36,748 nt of DNA from SCQX01 sp035720945 (GCA_035720945.1 DASTNK010000027.1:1-36748); one strand, 5' to 3'; counted from the stretch's first letter, positions 1-8,371 are shown. Translations and numbers: made by a program. The notes: generated by a model not told the origin, from the letters alone.

Positions 1-86
1 TCACCGATCAGGACGACTGGCCGCAAGGGGTGCGCGGCGGCACGTAGGGTGCTGCGCTCTTTGGCGGTGATATCGAGTTTTGGCAT
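1..86 (-). CDS. yhbY: YhbY-family (CRM domain) RNA-binding protein, N-terminal part only
   Basis: Reading the minus strand from the ATG at 86 gives 28 codons that start MPKLDITAKE and continue through LRAAAHPLRPVVLIG before the window ends. This matches the start of the CRS1/YhbY (CRM) family, small proteins that bind pre-50S ribosomal particles; the conserved element is the HPLxPVVxIG segment. The frame is open to the window edge, so the rest of the gene lies outside. It is divergent from rlmE with only 17 bases between the two start codons, a pairing also known from related betaproteobacteria. Both neighbours act in large-subunit maturation. Identification rests on a short stretch, but the motif is distinctive. 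Confidence 0.85.
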   Translation of the reverse strand, partial: MPKLDITAKERSTLRAAAHPLRPVVLIG

Positions 87-103
87 ATTGAGATTGTACG
101 GGA

Positions 104-736
104 ATGGCCAAGAAAAAATTCTCAAAAGAGTGGATACAGCAACACGTCAATGACCCGTATGTCAAATTGGCGCAACAAAAAGGGTACCGGGCCCGGGCGG
201 CGTTCAAGCTGCTCGAGATTCTCGATGCCGAAGGGTTGTTGCGCCGCGGAAACATTGTGGTCGATCTGGGCGCGACGCCGGGGAGCTGGTCCCAGGTTGC
301 GCGCGAGCGGCTGCTGGGCAAGGCTGGTGTCATCGACGGGCGCGTCATCGCGCTGGATCTGCTTCCCATGGAGCCTATCGCCGGCGTGGAGTTCATCCTG
401 GGTGACTTCCGCGAGCAGGCCGTGCTTGACGAACTGGAAACCCGCTTGAATGGCGGCAAGGTGGACCTTGTCATTTCCGACATGGCCCCCAACTTGTCCG
501 GTGTGGCCTCGGCCGATTCCGCCCGCATCCAGCACGTGTGCGAACTGGCGCTTGATTTTGCCGGTCGCCATCTGGTTCCGGATGGAACGTTGATCGTCAA
601 GGCTTTCCATGGCAGCGGCTTTTCCCAGATCGTGGAGTCGTTCAAGCAGTCTTTCGTGCGGGTGGTCGAGCGCAAGCCAAAGGCGTCACGCAGTAAATCC
701 GCAGAAACCTTTTTGGTCGGAAGCCGTCTCAAATAG
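104..736 (+). CDS. rlmE: 23S rRNA (uridine-2552-2'-O)-methyltransferase RlmE (FtsJ/RrmJ)
   Basis: This 210-residue protein has the usual length for RlmE, which methylates the 2'-OH of U2552 in the A-loop of 23S rRNA using S-adenosylmethionine, late in 50S assembly. Visible landmarks are the basic N-terminal GYRARAAFKL segment carrying the first catalytic Lys, the SAM-binding loop VDLGATPGSWSQ, the ISDMAPN motif with the catalytic Asp, LIVKAFHGSGF with the second catalytic Lys, and SRSKSAETF with the catalytic Glu. The K-D-K-E tetrad is therefore complete. The SAM loop reads ATPGSW where AAPGGW is more usual. ATG at 104 is the only sensible start. The gene is followed by ftsH in the same direction, an arrangement common in proteobacteria. 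Confidence 0.96.
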   Translation: MAKKKFSKEWIQQHVNDPYVKLAQQKGYRARAAFKLLEILDAEGLLRRGNIVVDLGATPGSWSQVARERLLGKAGVIDGRVIALDLLPMEPIAGVEFILGDFREQAVLDELETRLNGGKVDLVISDMAPNLSGVASADSARIQHVCELALDFAGRHLVPDGTLIVKAFHGSGFSQIVESFKQSFVRVVERKPKASRSKSAETFLVGSRLK

Positions 737-798
737 TATGGAAAAGAGTCACAAAAGGCTTTCAAACAAGATTCGTCCTCTCGGGTTAGAATGAGTCA

Positions 799-827
799 TT
801 GACAAGTCTGGTTTGATGCCGTATTTG
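799..827 (+). promoter_or_regulatory. Possible sigma-70 promoter for ftsH
   Basis: A perfect TTGACA hexamer at 799-804 is followed after 17 bases by TATTTG at 822-827, a weak -10 match (3 of 6). A separate TAGAAT (787-792) lies just upstream but has no good -35. The gap between rlmE and ftsH is 134 bases, enough for its own promoter. No convincing heat-shock (sigma-32) promoter was seen, although ftsH is heat-inducible in other bacteria. Confidence 0.3.
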
Positions 828-858
828 CGGGGCGGCGGCCGGACGTGATGTGCTATGT

Positions 859-865
859 AGGAGGT
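859..865 (+). promoter_or_regulatory. Strong ribosome binding site that fixes the ftsH start at a TTG
   Basis: AGGAGGT lies 5 bases before TTG at 871. Together with the protein reading NNSFSKVA from that codon, as in related FtsH proteins, this decides the start. The GTG at 850 lies upstream of the Shine-Dalgarno sequence and would translate through it, so it is not used. Confidence 0.85.
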
Positions 866-870
866 TGGCT

Positions 871-2775
871 TTGAACAACTCGTTTTCCAAGGTGGCGATC
901 TGGATGGTGATCGCGCTTGTGCTGTTCACCGTATTCAAGCAGTTCGACGGCCATAGCGCGGTGACCCAATCGGTCACCTATACGCAGTTCATGAACGACG
1001 CGCAGGCCGGCCGCATCAACAAGGTCGATATCCAGGGTGACACCATTTACGTCACCCCCGATGCCGGCCGGCCATACAGCCTCACGTCGCCTGGCGACCT
1101 CTGGATGGTGCCCCAGCTGGTCAAGTATGGTGTGCAGGTTTCCGGTAAGGCACGGGAAGAGCCTTCTTTCCTGACCAGCCTGTTCATCTCCTGGTTCCCG
1201 ATGCTGCTGCTCATCGGCGTGTGGATATTCTTCATGCGACAGATGCAGGGGGGTGGCAAGGGCGGTGCGTTCAGTTTCGGCAAATCGCGCGCCCGCATGC
1301 TCGATGAAAACACCAACCAGATCACCTTCGCAGACGTCGCCGGCTGCGACGAAGCCAAGGAAGACGTCCAGGAGTTGGTCGACTTTCTGCGTGAGCCCGC
1401 CAAGTTCCAGCGCCTGGGGGGGCGAATCCCCCGCGGGGTGCTCATGGTTGGCTCGCCCGGCACCGGTAAAACCCTGCTCGCCAAGGCCATCGCCGGCGAA
1501 GCCAAGGTGCCGTTCTTCAGCATTTCCGGTTCCGACTTCGTTGAAATGTTCGTCGGTGTGGGTGCGGCGCGCGTGCGCGACATGTTCGAAAACGCCAAGA
1601 AGCAGGCGCCGTGCATCATCTTCATCGATGAAATCGACGCGGTTGGACGCCAGCGTGGCGCCGGACTGGGCGGCGGCAACGATGAGCGCGAGCAAACCCT
1701 GAACCAGCTGCTGGTTGAAATGGATGGCTTCGAGACCGGTCAGGGCGTGCTCGTCATCGCCGCCACCAACCGCCCCGACGTGCTTGATCCGGCGTTGCTG
1801 CGTCCGGGTCGTTTCGACCGCCAGGTGGTGGTCTCTCTGCCCGACATCCGTGGCCGCGAACAAATCCTCAAAGTACACATGCGCAAGGTGCCGCTGGCCA
1901 CCAGCGTGGACGCGCTTGTCCTGGCGCGCGGCACACCCGGCTTCTCGGGTGCCGACTTGGCCAACCTGGTCAACGAGGCCGCCCTGTTCGCCGCTCGGCG
2001 CAACGGCCGCACGGTCGAAATGCACGACTTCGAAAAGGCCAAGGACAAGATCATCATGGGCGCCGAGCGCCGCTCCATGATCATGCCCGAGGAAGAGCGC
2101 AAGAACACCGCTTACCACGAATCCGGCCATGCCCTGGTCGCGCGCATGTTGCCCAAGACCGACCCGGTCCACAAGGTCACCATCATCCCGCGCGGCCGCG
2201 CGCTGGGCGTGACCATGCAACTGCCGGAAAGCGACCGCTACAGCATGGACAAGGAACGTCTGCTCAACACGATCGCCGTGCTGTTCGGTGGGCGTATCGC
2301 TGAAGAAGTCTTCATGCACCAGATGACCACAGGCGCGTCTAACGACTTCGAACGTGCCACCATGATCGCCCGCGACATCGTCACGCGCTACGGCATGACC
2401 GATTCGCTGGGGCCGGTCGTCTACGCCGAAAACGAAGGCGAGGTCTTCCTTGGCCGCAGCGTAACCAAGACCACCCACGTCTCCGAGGCCACCATGCAGA
2501 AGGTCGACTCGGAAATCCGGGCCATCATCGACGAACAGTACGGCGTGGCGCGCAAGCTCATCGAAGGCAACCGCGACAAGATGGAGGCCATGGCCAAGGC
2601 GCTGCTCGAATGGGAAACCATCGATGCGGAGCAAATCGAAGACATCATGGCCGGGAAGCCGCCTCGGCCCCCGAAGACCATGGCGCCTTCGTCCGGCCCA
2701 CAAGACTCCTCCCTGCCGCCGCCACCCAGTGGGCTGCCGGCGGCGGATGGCAGCGCGGCCACGACGCCCGTCTAG
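871..2775 (+). CDS. ftsH: ATP-dependent zinc metalloprotease FtsH
   Basis: Translation from the TTG gives 634 residues, the usual FtsH size. FtsH is a membrane-anchored hexameric AAA+ protease that degrades unassembled membrane proteins and regulators such as LpxC and sigma-32. Order of parts: transmembrane helix 1 (about residues 8-25), a short periplasmic domain, transmembrane helix 2 (about 100-122), AAA+ module with Walker A GSPGTGKT (194-201) and Walker B IFIDEID (to residue 256), SRH arginines in RPGRFDR, then the zinc site HESGH (416-420) with the third ligand Asp492 in GASNDFE. The C-terminal tail is rich in proline and serine and looks disordered. The gene sits between rlmE and folP. 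Confidence 0.98.
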   Translation: MNNSFSKVAIWMVIALVLFTVFKQFDGHSAVTQSVTYTQFMNDAQAGRINKVDIQGDTIYVTPDAGRPYSLTSPGDLWMVPQLVKYGVQVSGKAREEPSFLTSLFISWFPMLLLIGVWIFFMRQMQGGGKGGAFSFGKSRARMLDENTNQITFADVAGCDEAKEDVQELVDFLREPAKFQRLGGRIPRGVLMVGSPGTGKTLLAKAIAGEAKVPFFSISGSDFVEMFVGVGAARVRDMFENAKKQAPCIIFIDEIDAVGRQRGAGLGGGNDEREQTLNQLLVEMDGFETGQGVLVIAATNRPDVLDPALLRPGRFDRQVVVSLPDIRGREQILKVHMRKVPLATSVDALVLARGTPGFSGADLANLVNEAALFAARRNGRTVEMHDFEKAKDKIIMGAERRSMIMPEEERKNTAYHESGHALVARMLPKTDPVHKVTIIPRGRALGVTMQLPESDRYSMDKERLLNTIAVLFGGRIAEEVFMHQMTTGASNDFERATMIARDIVTRYGMTDSLGPVVYAENEGEVFLGRSVTKTTHVSEATMQKVDSEIRAIIDEQYGVARKLIEGNRDKMEAMAKALLEWETIDAEQIEDIMAGKPPRPPKTMAPSSGPQDSSLPPPPSGLPAADGSAATTPV

Positions 2776-2791
2776 GTCTCCTTTCGCGACA

Positions 2792-3631
2792 ATGAGTCCA
2801 TCTTTTCGATGTGGGCGCTTCGAGCTTCGGCTCGAGCGCCCCTTGGTAATGGGGATCGTCAACGTTACACCGGATTCGTTCTCCGATGGCGCCGAATTCC
2901 TGGATCCGGATGTGGCCGTGGCGCATGCGCGGCAACTGGTTGCCGAAGGTGCCGATATCCTCGACATCGGGGGCGAATCCACGCGTCCTGGCGCACAACC
3001 TGTAGATGCAAATGCAGAACTCGCCCGAGTTCTGCCGGTTGTCGAGGCGCTGCGCGATGTGGGCGTGCCCCTGTCGGTCGATACCTCCAAGGCGGATGTC
3101 ATGCGGCGCGTGCTCGTTGCGGGTGCCGACATGATCAACGACGTCTATGCGCTGCGCCAGCCTGGCGCTCTGGAAGCCGTGGCTGGCTCTGATTGCGGCG
3201 TGTGTATCATGCACATGCAAGGGGAGCCGCGCAGCATGCAGGTGGCACCGCAGTACGATGACCTGCTGGCTGACGTGCAGGCGTTTCTTCAGACGCGCGT
3301 CGAAGTGGTGTTTGCCGCTGGGATCGATCCCTCACGGGTCGTGACCGACCCCGGATTCGGATTCGGAAAAACCAAAAAGCAGGATTTTTCATTGTTGCAA
3401 GGCCTGGCGCAAACACGTGTACAGGCGCTGCCCATGTTGCTCGGTCTATCGCGCAAATCCATGATAGGCCATGTCACCGGGCGGCCTGTGCGTGAGCGGT
3501 TGGCTGGCAGTATCGCCGGAATGCTGGCAGGTGTGGCGCGCGGTGCGCAGATCGTGCGTGTGCACGACGTCGCCGCCACGGTGGATGCGCTCAAGGTATG
3601 GCGCGCGGTGGAGTTTGGAGTGACTGAATGA
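2792..3631 (+). CDS. folP: Dihydropteroate synthase FolP
   Basis: The ATG at 2792 gives 279 residues, normal for FolP, which condenses p-aminobenzoate with hydroxymethyl-dihydropterin diphosphate in folate synthesis and is the sulfonamide target. The TIM-barrel signatures are present in order: GIVNVTPDSFSDG, GGESTRPGA, SVDTSK, MHMQGEPRSMQ (family consensus MHMQGxPxxMQ), DPGFGFGKT and GLSRKSMIG. The open frame continues upstream to 2624, but that part overlaps ftsH in another frame and has no homology-like content, so the later ATG, 16 bases after the ftsH stop, is preferred. The stop overlaps the glmM start by 4 bases (ATGA), which implies translational coupling. Confidence 0.97.
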   Translation: MSPSFRCGRFELRLERPLVMGIVNVTPDSFSDGAEFLDPDVAVAHARQLVAEGADILDIGGESTRPGAQPVDANAELARVLPVVEALRDVGVPLSVDTSKADVMRRVLVAGADMINDVYALRQPGALEAVAGSDCGVCIMHMQGEPRSMQVAPQYDDLLADVQAFLQTRVEVVFAAGIDPSRVVTDPGFGFGKTKKQDFSLLQGLAQTRVQALPMLLGLSRKSMIGHVTGRPVRERLAGSIAGMLAGVARGAQIVRVHDVAATVDALKVWRAVEFGVTE

Positions 3632-4977
3632 GTGATGGCCGGAAGTACTTTGGCACCGATGGGGTGCGTGGTGAAGTGGGGGGCGCGACGATCAACGCCG
3701 AATTCGCGCTGCGTCTGGGGTATGCGGCCGGGGGGGTGCTGGCCCGGCAGATGCCGGGGCGTGGGCGACCGGCCGTGCTCATTGGCAAGGACACCCGCAT
3801 TTCCGGCTATATGCTCGAATCGGCGCTCGAGGCTGGCCTGTCCGCCGCCGGTGTCGACGTTCTGCTGGCCGGCCCCGTGCCCACGCCCGCTGTGGCGTAC
3901 CTGACTCGCGCCCTGCGCCTGGTGGCGGGTATTGTCATCAGCGCCTCGCACAATCCGTACCAGGACAACGGCATCAAGTTTTTCTCGGCGCAAGGCATGA
4001 AGCTGCCCGACGAACTCGAATCCGAGATCGAGCAGGCCGTCGATCGGCCCGTGGGGTGCGTCGGGTCCGAGGCGCTTGGGCGCGCGCGCCGTATCGATGA
4101 TGCCGCGGGGCGCTACATCGAGTTCTGCAAGAGCACATTCCCCACCGAATTCGACCTGTCGGGCCTGAAGATCGTGGTGGACGCCGCCAACGGCGCCGCC
4201 TACCACATCGCTCCCCATGTGTTCCGGGAGCTCGGCGCCGAAGTCCACGAGGTCGGCTGCAAGCCCGACGGCTTCAACATCAACGAAGGGGTGGGCGCGT
4301 TGTATCCCGACCAACTCATCGAGCGGGTTCGGGCCGAGGGCGCCCAGGTCGGCATCGCGCTGGATGGCGATGCCGATCGTGTGCAGATGGTCGATGGCGC
4401 GGGCCGTTTGTACAACGGCGACGAATTGCTCTATGCCATCGTTCGCGACCGCATGCGGCATTCGCGGGTGGAGGGCGTGGTCGGCACGCTGATGACGAAC
4501 TTCGGATTCGAGAAAAGCATGCAGGCGCTGGGCGTCGGCTTCGACCGCGCCAAAGTGGGCGATCGCTACGTGCTGGAGCGTATGCTGGCGCTGGGCTGGC
4601 AGTATGGCGGCGAAAGCTCCGGGCATTTGCTTTGCCTTGATCGCCATACCACCGGTGATGGCATCATCGCGGCTTTGCAGGTTCTCGCCAGCATGCGCCG
4701 TAGTGGCGAAACGCTGGATCGCCTGGTCGCCGATCTGAAGATGTATCCACAGAAAATGGTCAACGTTCCGCTGGAACCCGGTGTGCGCTGGCAGGACCAT
4801 GCCGGACTCATGGCGGCCAAGCTCAAGGTGGAACACGATTTGAATGGTCGCGGCCGCGTCCTCATCCGCGCATCGGGCACCGAGCCCAAGCTGCGGCTCA
4901 TGGTCGAGGCCGAAGACGCCATCCTTGCCGAACAAGGAGTGCGCGAACTGCTGGCCGTGAATCTGGCCCGCGCCTGA
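3628..4977 (+). CDS. glmM: Phosphoglucosamine mutase GlmM
   Basis: A 449-residue alpha-D-phosphohexomutase that converts glucosamine-6-phosphate to glucosamine-1-phosphate for UDP-GlcNAc, and so for peptidoglycan and lipid A. Seen in the sequence: N-terminal KYFGTDGVRG, the phosphoserine loop SASHNP (residues 105-110; Ser107 is the expected phosphorylated residue), the metal-binding DGDADR (246-251), the sugar-binding GESSGH, and the C-terminal phosphate loop RASGTEPKLR. All catalytic elements are intact. It starts within the folP stop codon. The folP-glmM pair downstream of ftsH is widely conserved in proteobacteria. Confidence 0.98.
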   Translation: MSDGRKYFGTDGVRGEVGGATINAEFALRLGYAAGGVLARQMPGRGRPAVLIGKDTRISGYMLESALEAGLSAAGVDVLLAGPVPTPAVAYLTRALRLVAGIVISASHNPYQDNGIKFFSAQGMKLPDELESEIEQAVDRPVGCVGSEALGRARRIDDAAGRYIEFCKSTFPTEFDLSGLKIVVDAANGAAYHIAPHVFRELGAEVHEVGCKPDGFNINEGVGALYPDQLIERVRAEGAQVGIALDGDADRVQMVDGAGRLYNGDELLYAIVRDRMRHSRVEGVVGTLMTNFGFEKSMQALGVGFDRAKVGDRYVLERMLALGWQYGGESSGHLLCLDRHTTGDGIIAALQVLASMRRSGETLDRLVADLKMYPQKMVNVPLEPGVRWQDHAGLMAAKLKVEHDLNGRGRVLIRASGTEPKLRLMVEAEDAILAEQGVRELLAVNLARA

Positions 4978-5026
4978 CCAAACCGCACCAATGCCCCGAC
5001 ATCGTCAGCGTATCTGAACTTCTCCT

Positions 5027-5809
5027 ATGTTGGAATTAGCGCGCATTCCCCCAAATTCACCCAGCACCGGCGAGCCGTTTTCAGGCTCGCGCACACCGGG
5101 CCTCGTCATGGGCCTGGCGCGCACCAATGACGAGCTCGAATCCATCCAGCGTCTGCGCTACAAGGTGTTCACCGAGGAGATGGGGGCGGTGTTTCCCGAC
5201 GCGCAGGACAGCATCGACGCCGATCGGTTCGATCCGTGGTGTGAACACATCATGGTGAAGGAAGGCCAGTCAGGCGCGGTGGTTGGCACGTACCGCTTCA
5301 TGAGCCCAGTCAATGCCAGGAAGGCGGGCGGTTTCTATTCAGAGTCCGAATTCGACCTGTCAGGGTTGGGTGAGCGACGCCTGAACATGGCCGAAGTGGG
5401 GCGCTCTTGCACGCATGCCGACCATCGCAATGGCGCGGTGATCATGCTGCTGTGGTCGGGTGTGTCGCGTCTCATGATACGCAACGGCTACCGTTATTTG
5501 CTTGGCTGCGCCAGCGTCAGTTTGCGCGACGATGGTGCCACGGCCGCCGAAGTCTGGCGCAGGGCGGGCGAACTGGGCCGCATCGTGGACGAGCCCAAAG
5601 TGGTTCCGTTGCATCGTTACCCGATCGAGCGCCTGGACAACGCCTTGCCCGCGCGGGTGCCGCCACTGATCAAGGGGTATCTCAAGCTGGGCGCCACGGT
5701 ATGTGGCGAGCCGGCTTGGGATCCCGATTTCAACACGGCGGATTTTCCGATACTGCTGGACATGCCCGCCATGGACAATCGCTACCGGCGCCATTTTGGT
5801 TTTATCTGA
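5027..5809 (+). CDS. GNAT-fold acyltransferase resembling OlsB (L-ornithine N-alpha-acyltransferase)
   Basis: The 260-residue protein belongs to the hemolysin/OlsB group of GNAT enzymes: it has an ExxxIQRLRYKVFTEEMG start of the fold, a WCEHIMV strand, VVGTYRF, and the LNMAEVGRSCTH segment typical of the group. Known members transfer a 3-hydroxyacyl chain from acyl carrier protein to ornithine, the first step of phosphate-free ornithine lipids; some relatives make other N-acyl amino acids. The substrate cannot be read from the sequence, and no OlsA partner is beside it. The ATG at 5027 lacks a good ribosome binding site; an internal ATG at 5108 begins at MGLARTNDE and could be the true start. 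It converges on ppx with 26 bases between the stops. Confidence 0.75.
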   Translation: MLELARIPPNSPSTGEPFSGSRTPGLVMGLARTNDELESIQRLRYKVFTEEMGAVFPDAQDSIDADRFDPWCEHIMVKEGQSGAVVGTYRFMSPVNARKAGGFYSESEFDLSGLGERRLNMAEVGRSCTHADHRNGAVIMLLWSGVSRLMIRNGYRYLLGCASVSLRDDGATAAEVWRRAGELGRIVDEPKVVPLHRYPIERLDNALPARVPPLIKGYLKLGATVCGEPAWDPDFNTADFPILLDMPAMDNRYRRHFGFI

Positions 5810-5835
5810 CGGTTTCGATGATGTGTAAAGTGTGA

Positions 5836-7326
5836 TCAGGCCGGCACCACTTCGAACAGGAAATCCGTCCGGTTCCATTCGCGCAGTTCGCGTTGCAGCG
5901 CATATTCCGTGAGCGCATGGGTGGCCAGCCACGATGTGCGCACATGCGCGCGGATGGTCTGGTGGTCGAGTTCCAGCCGGACGGGAACGGCGCTGGGGCC
6001 TTCGCGCCGACGCGACAACAGCACCGCCATGCGCAGGCTGAGCAGCGCCATCCATCCCGCCCGCGTCGGTTCACGTGCCCGCAGCTTGTTGAGCTTGCCT
6101 TGATGCCCCAGCACCAGCGTGGCGAGCAGGACCTGGTCGTCGTTGGAAAAGCCCGGCATGTCGGCGTGTTCCAGGATGTATGCGCCGTGCTTGTGGTAGT
6201 CGGCATGGGCGATCGACAGCCCGATTTCGTGCATATCGGCCGCCCACCCCAGGGTGCGCACCAGTTCCTGTTTTTCGGGGCAGTCCGGAAGCTCGGTTTG
6301 CCGGAAAAACTCGAGCGCCAGCGTCCTGACGCGTAGTGCCTGGCGGGTGTCGACGTGGTAGCGCCGAATGAACTGTCGCACGGTTTCGTCGCGCTTGTCG
6401 TGCGCGGAGTCGCGGCCCAATAAATCATACAGAACGCCCACCCGCAAGGCCCCGTCACCCGCAGCCATGCGATCGATGCTCAACTCCTTGAAGGCGGCGA
6501 TCATGATGGCCAGACCGCCCGCCAATACCGGAGCGCGGTCTTCCCTCAGGCCTGGCAGGTTTTCGAGGCGGACGCGGCCGTCGCGGATCAATCGTTCGCG
6601 CAACAGCATCAACCCCTCTAGAGTGATGCCGGACTTCGACATGCCACCGTCGGTCAGCACCGCGATCAAGCCTTTTGCCGTTCCCGACGAACCGTAGGCT
6701 TCCTGCCAGCCAGTCTTGCGGTACTGCCTGGCGATCCCTTCAAGCTTCTGCCGCGCGGTCAGTTCCGCATCCAGCAGGCGCTCCTCGGTGATGACGCCGC
6801 CCGCGAAGAAGCGTTGTGTGTAGCTGACGCACCCCATGTACAACGACGCCATGTGCAGCGGTTCGAAACCCTTGCCGATGATGATCTCGGTGGACCCGCC
6901 GCCAATGTCGATGACGAGCCGCCGCTGATCGGACGGGCGCAGTTCGTTCGCCACCCCGGAAAATATCAGGCGCGCCTCTTCCTGTCCTGCGATGACTTCT
7001 ATGGGAAAGCCCAGTGCGGCCTCGGCGCGCGGCAGAATTTCTGGCGCGTTGCGCGCGACGCGAAATGTATTGGTGGCCACCGCTCGGACTCGGTTGGGGT
7101 GGAAACCGTCGAGCCGCTCGCGGAACCGTCGCAGCACAGCCAAGGCCCTTTCTATTGTCGGCTCGTCAAGGCGTTTCGACTCATCCAGTCCCGCAGCCAA
7201 GCGCACAGATTCCTTCATATTGTCGATAGCGTAGATCTGCGCGATGTTGTCGTGCTGCACGACTTTCCCGATGGAGAGCCTGAAACTGTTGGAGCCAAGG
7301 TCTACGGCGGCAAGCAAATGATCCAT
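5836..7326 (-). CDS. ppx: Exopolyphosphatase (Ppx/GppA family)
   Basis: From the ATG at 7326 the protein is 496 residues, typical for Ppx, which releases phosphate from polyphosphate chain ends; GppA paralogues instead hydrolyse pppGpp. The actin-like ATPase fold is clear: VDLGSNSFRL (8-17), ATNTFRVARN (84-93), the GQEEARLI loop with the catalytic Glu at about 117, and the phosphate loop DIGGGSTEIIIG (140-151). The C-terminal part holds an HD-like region with AADMHEIGLSIAH. The frame extends 25 codons upstream into proline-rich nonsense-like sequence, so MDHLL is taken as the start. Next to it upstream is the racemase gene, 157 bases away. ppk is not adjacent here. Confidence 0.93.
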   Translation of the reverse strand: MDHLLAAVDLGSNSFRLSIGKVVQHDNIAQIYAIDNMKESVRLAAGLDESKRLDEPTIERALAVLRRFRERLDGFHPNRVRAVATNTFRVARNAPEILPRAEAALGFPIEVIAGQEEARLIFSGVANELRPSDQRRLVIDIGGGSTEIIIGKGFEPLHMASLYMGCVSYTQRFFAGGVITEERLLDAELTARQKLEGIARQYRKTGWQEAYGSSGTAKGLIAVLTDGGMSKSGITLEGLMLLRERLIRDGRVRLENLPGLREDRAPVLAGGLAIMIAAFKELSIDRMAAGDGALRVGVLYDLLGRDSAHDKRDETVRQFIRRYHVDTRQALRVRTLALEFFRQTELPDCPEKQELVRTLGWAADMHEIGLSIAHADYHKHGAYILEHADMPGFSNDDQVLLATLVLGHQGKLNKLRAREPTRAGWMALLSLRMAVLLSRRREGPSAVPVRLELDHQTIRAHVRTSWLATHALTEYALQRELREWNRTDFLFEVVPA

Positions 7327-7483
7327 GGGGGGTGGGAGTGGTGGGAGAGAGTGTGGTCGAATTATAAAGAGTGTGTCATGCTTTTCGCGTTCAGGGCACA
7401 CGTTGGAGCTTTGGCTGCGGAACGAGACTGTATTGGTCGAGAAGGCCGGATGATGTGTTATTCACGGCCTTTGTCGAGGACGG

Positions 7484-8176
7484 CTATGCCTCCAGGGCGA
7501 AATCCAGCGCCGCTTCGCAATGAATGAGGGTTGTGTCGAATATCGGGGCGGACACGTTGCCCTGATTGAGTAGCATGCCGATTTCGGTACAGCCCAGAAT
7601 CAGGCAGTCGGCTCCTTTGTCGATCAGGCGTTGTGCGATTCTTCCGAAAGCCTCCCGGCTTTCGGGCCTTCTGATGTCCTTGCACAGTTCTTCGTAAATA
7701 ATGCCGTGCACGATCGCCCGGTCGGCATCGCCCGGCACCATAGGGCTCAGTCCGGCCTGCCTGAGCCCATCGGTGTAGAACGCCTGCTCCATGGTGAAGG
7801 CTGTTGCCATCAGCCCCGGTTTGCTCAGCCCCGCATTGACGATGCGCCCCGCAGTGGCCTGGGCGATATGCAGGAATGGGATGCTCACGCCCGCCATCAT
7901 TTGGTCGGCCAGCTTGTGCATGGTGTTGGTGGCCAGGACCAGGACGTGCGCACCGCCATTCTCGAGGGCTTTTGCTTCGGTGTTGAGAATCGCCCCTGCG
8001 CGGTCCCATTGGCCGCTTTTCTGAAGCGCCTCGATGGTGTCGAAGTCTAGCGAGCGGATTAGCAGTTCGGGAGAGTGCAGCCCGCCCAGCCGCTTGCGTG
8101 TCATGTCGCAAAGTTCCCGATAATACGTCTGGGTCGACGCCGCCGACATGCCGCCAAGTATGCCGATTGTCTTCAT
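7484..8176 (-). CDS. Aspartate/glutamate racemase family protein (YgeA/RacX-like), one catalytic Cys replaced
   Basis: The 230-residue protein starts MKTIGILGGM, like YgeA/RacX enzymes that interconvert L- and D-amino acids without cofactor by a two-base mechanism. The family has one catalytic Cys in each half. Here the first site reads LATNTMHK, with Ala82 where E. coli YgeA has Cys, while the second, GCTEIG with Cys196, is kept. Single-cysteine members that act in one direction or on one enantiomer are known, so loss of function cannot be assumed. The ATG at 8176 is chosen because upstream codons do not resemble the family. It is transcribed toward ppx and has a 326-base upstream region with a promoter-like element and a small ORF. 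Confidence 0.88.
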   Translation of the reverse strand: MKTIGILGGMSAASTQTYYRELCDMTRKRLGGLHSPELLIRSLDFDTIEALQKSGQWDRAGAILNTEAKALENGGAHVLVLATNTMHKLADQMMAGVSIPFLHIAQATAGRIVNAGLSKPGLMATAFTMEQAFYTDGLRQAGLSPMVPGDADRAIVHGIIYEELCKDIRRPESREAFGRIAQRLIDKGADCLILGCTEIGMLLNQGNVSAPIFDTTLIHCEAALDFALEA

Positions 8177-8243
8177 GTTGTTGCCTACGCTCCCTGGCCG
8201 CGCATCGGGCCGGATAAAAAATTCATCGGTTCCTGGATCGTGT

Positions 8244-8336
8244 CTATGCCGGTCTTGGCGCAGACCGCGTCCTTGCGACGTTGGTTGATGCCAGCGTGAA
8301 CGCAACGGCCGGGTTCGGGATAAAAACCTGTTTCAT
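8244..8336 (-). CDS. Putative 30-residue small protein or leader peptide
   Basis: On the minus strand an ATG at 8336 is preceded by AAGGA (8342-8346) with 5 bases between, and opens a frame of 30 codons ending in TAG at 8244. The peptide begins MKQVFIPNPA and ends RTRSAPRPA; it is basic and has no transmembrane segment. A TATAAT at 8366-8371 would start transcription about 20 bases upstream of this ATG. The stop lies 67 bases before the racemase ATG, so it could be a leader peptide for that gene or a free-standing small protein. No homologue is recognised. Support is only the promoter-RBS-ORF arrangement. Confidence 0.35.
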   Translation of the reverse strand: MKQVFIPNPAVAFTLASTNVARTRSAPRPA

Positions 8337-8365
8337 TGTCTTCCTTCTCGTGGGTTATGGCTGGA

Positions 8366-8371
8366 ATTATA
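8366..8371 (-). promoter_or_regulatory. Perfect -10 element (TATAAT) upstream of the small ORF and racemase gene
   Basis: TATAAT is read on the minus strand. At 16-18 bases upstream only weak -35 hexamers are found (CTTAGC, CCTTAG, GCCTTA), so it may depend on an activator. Confidence 0.35.

Noticed and set aside
853..3138. A 761-codon open frame on the minus strand opposite ftsH and folP
   Set aside because: It lies entirely opposite genes with clear family signatures; its product is His/Asp/Gly-rich with no domain, the usual shadow in GC-rich DNA.
3289..4935. A 548-codon minus-strand frame opposite folP and glmM
   Set aside because: Shadow of two conserved genes; no domain recognised.
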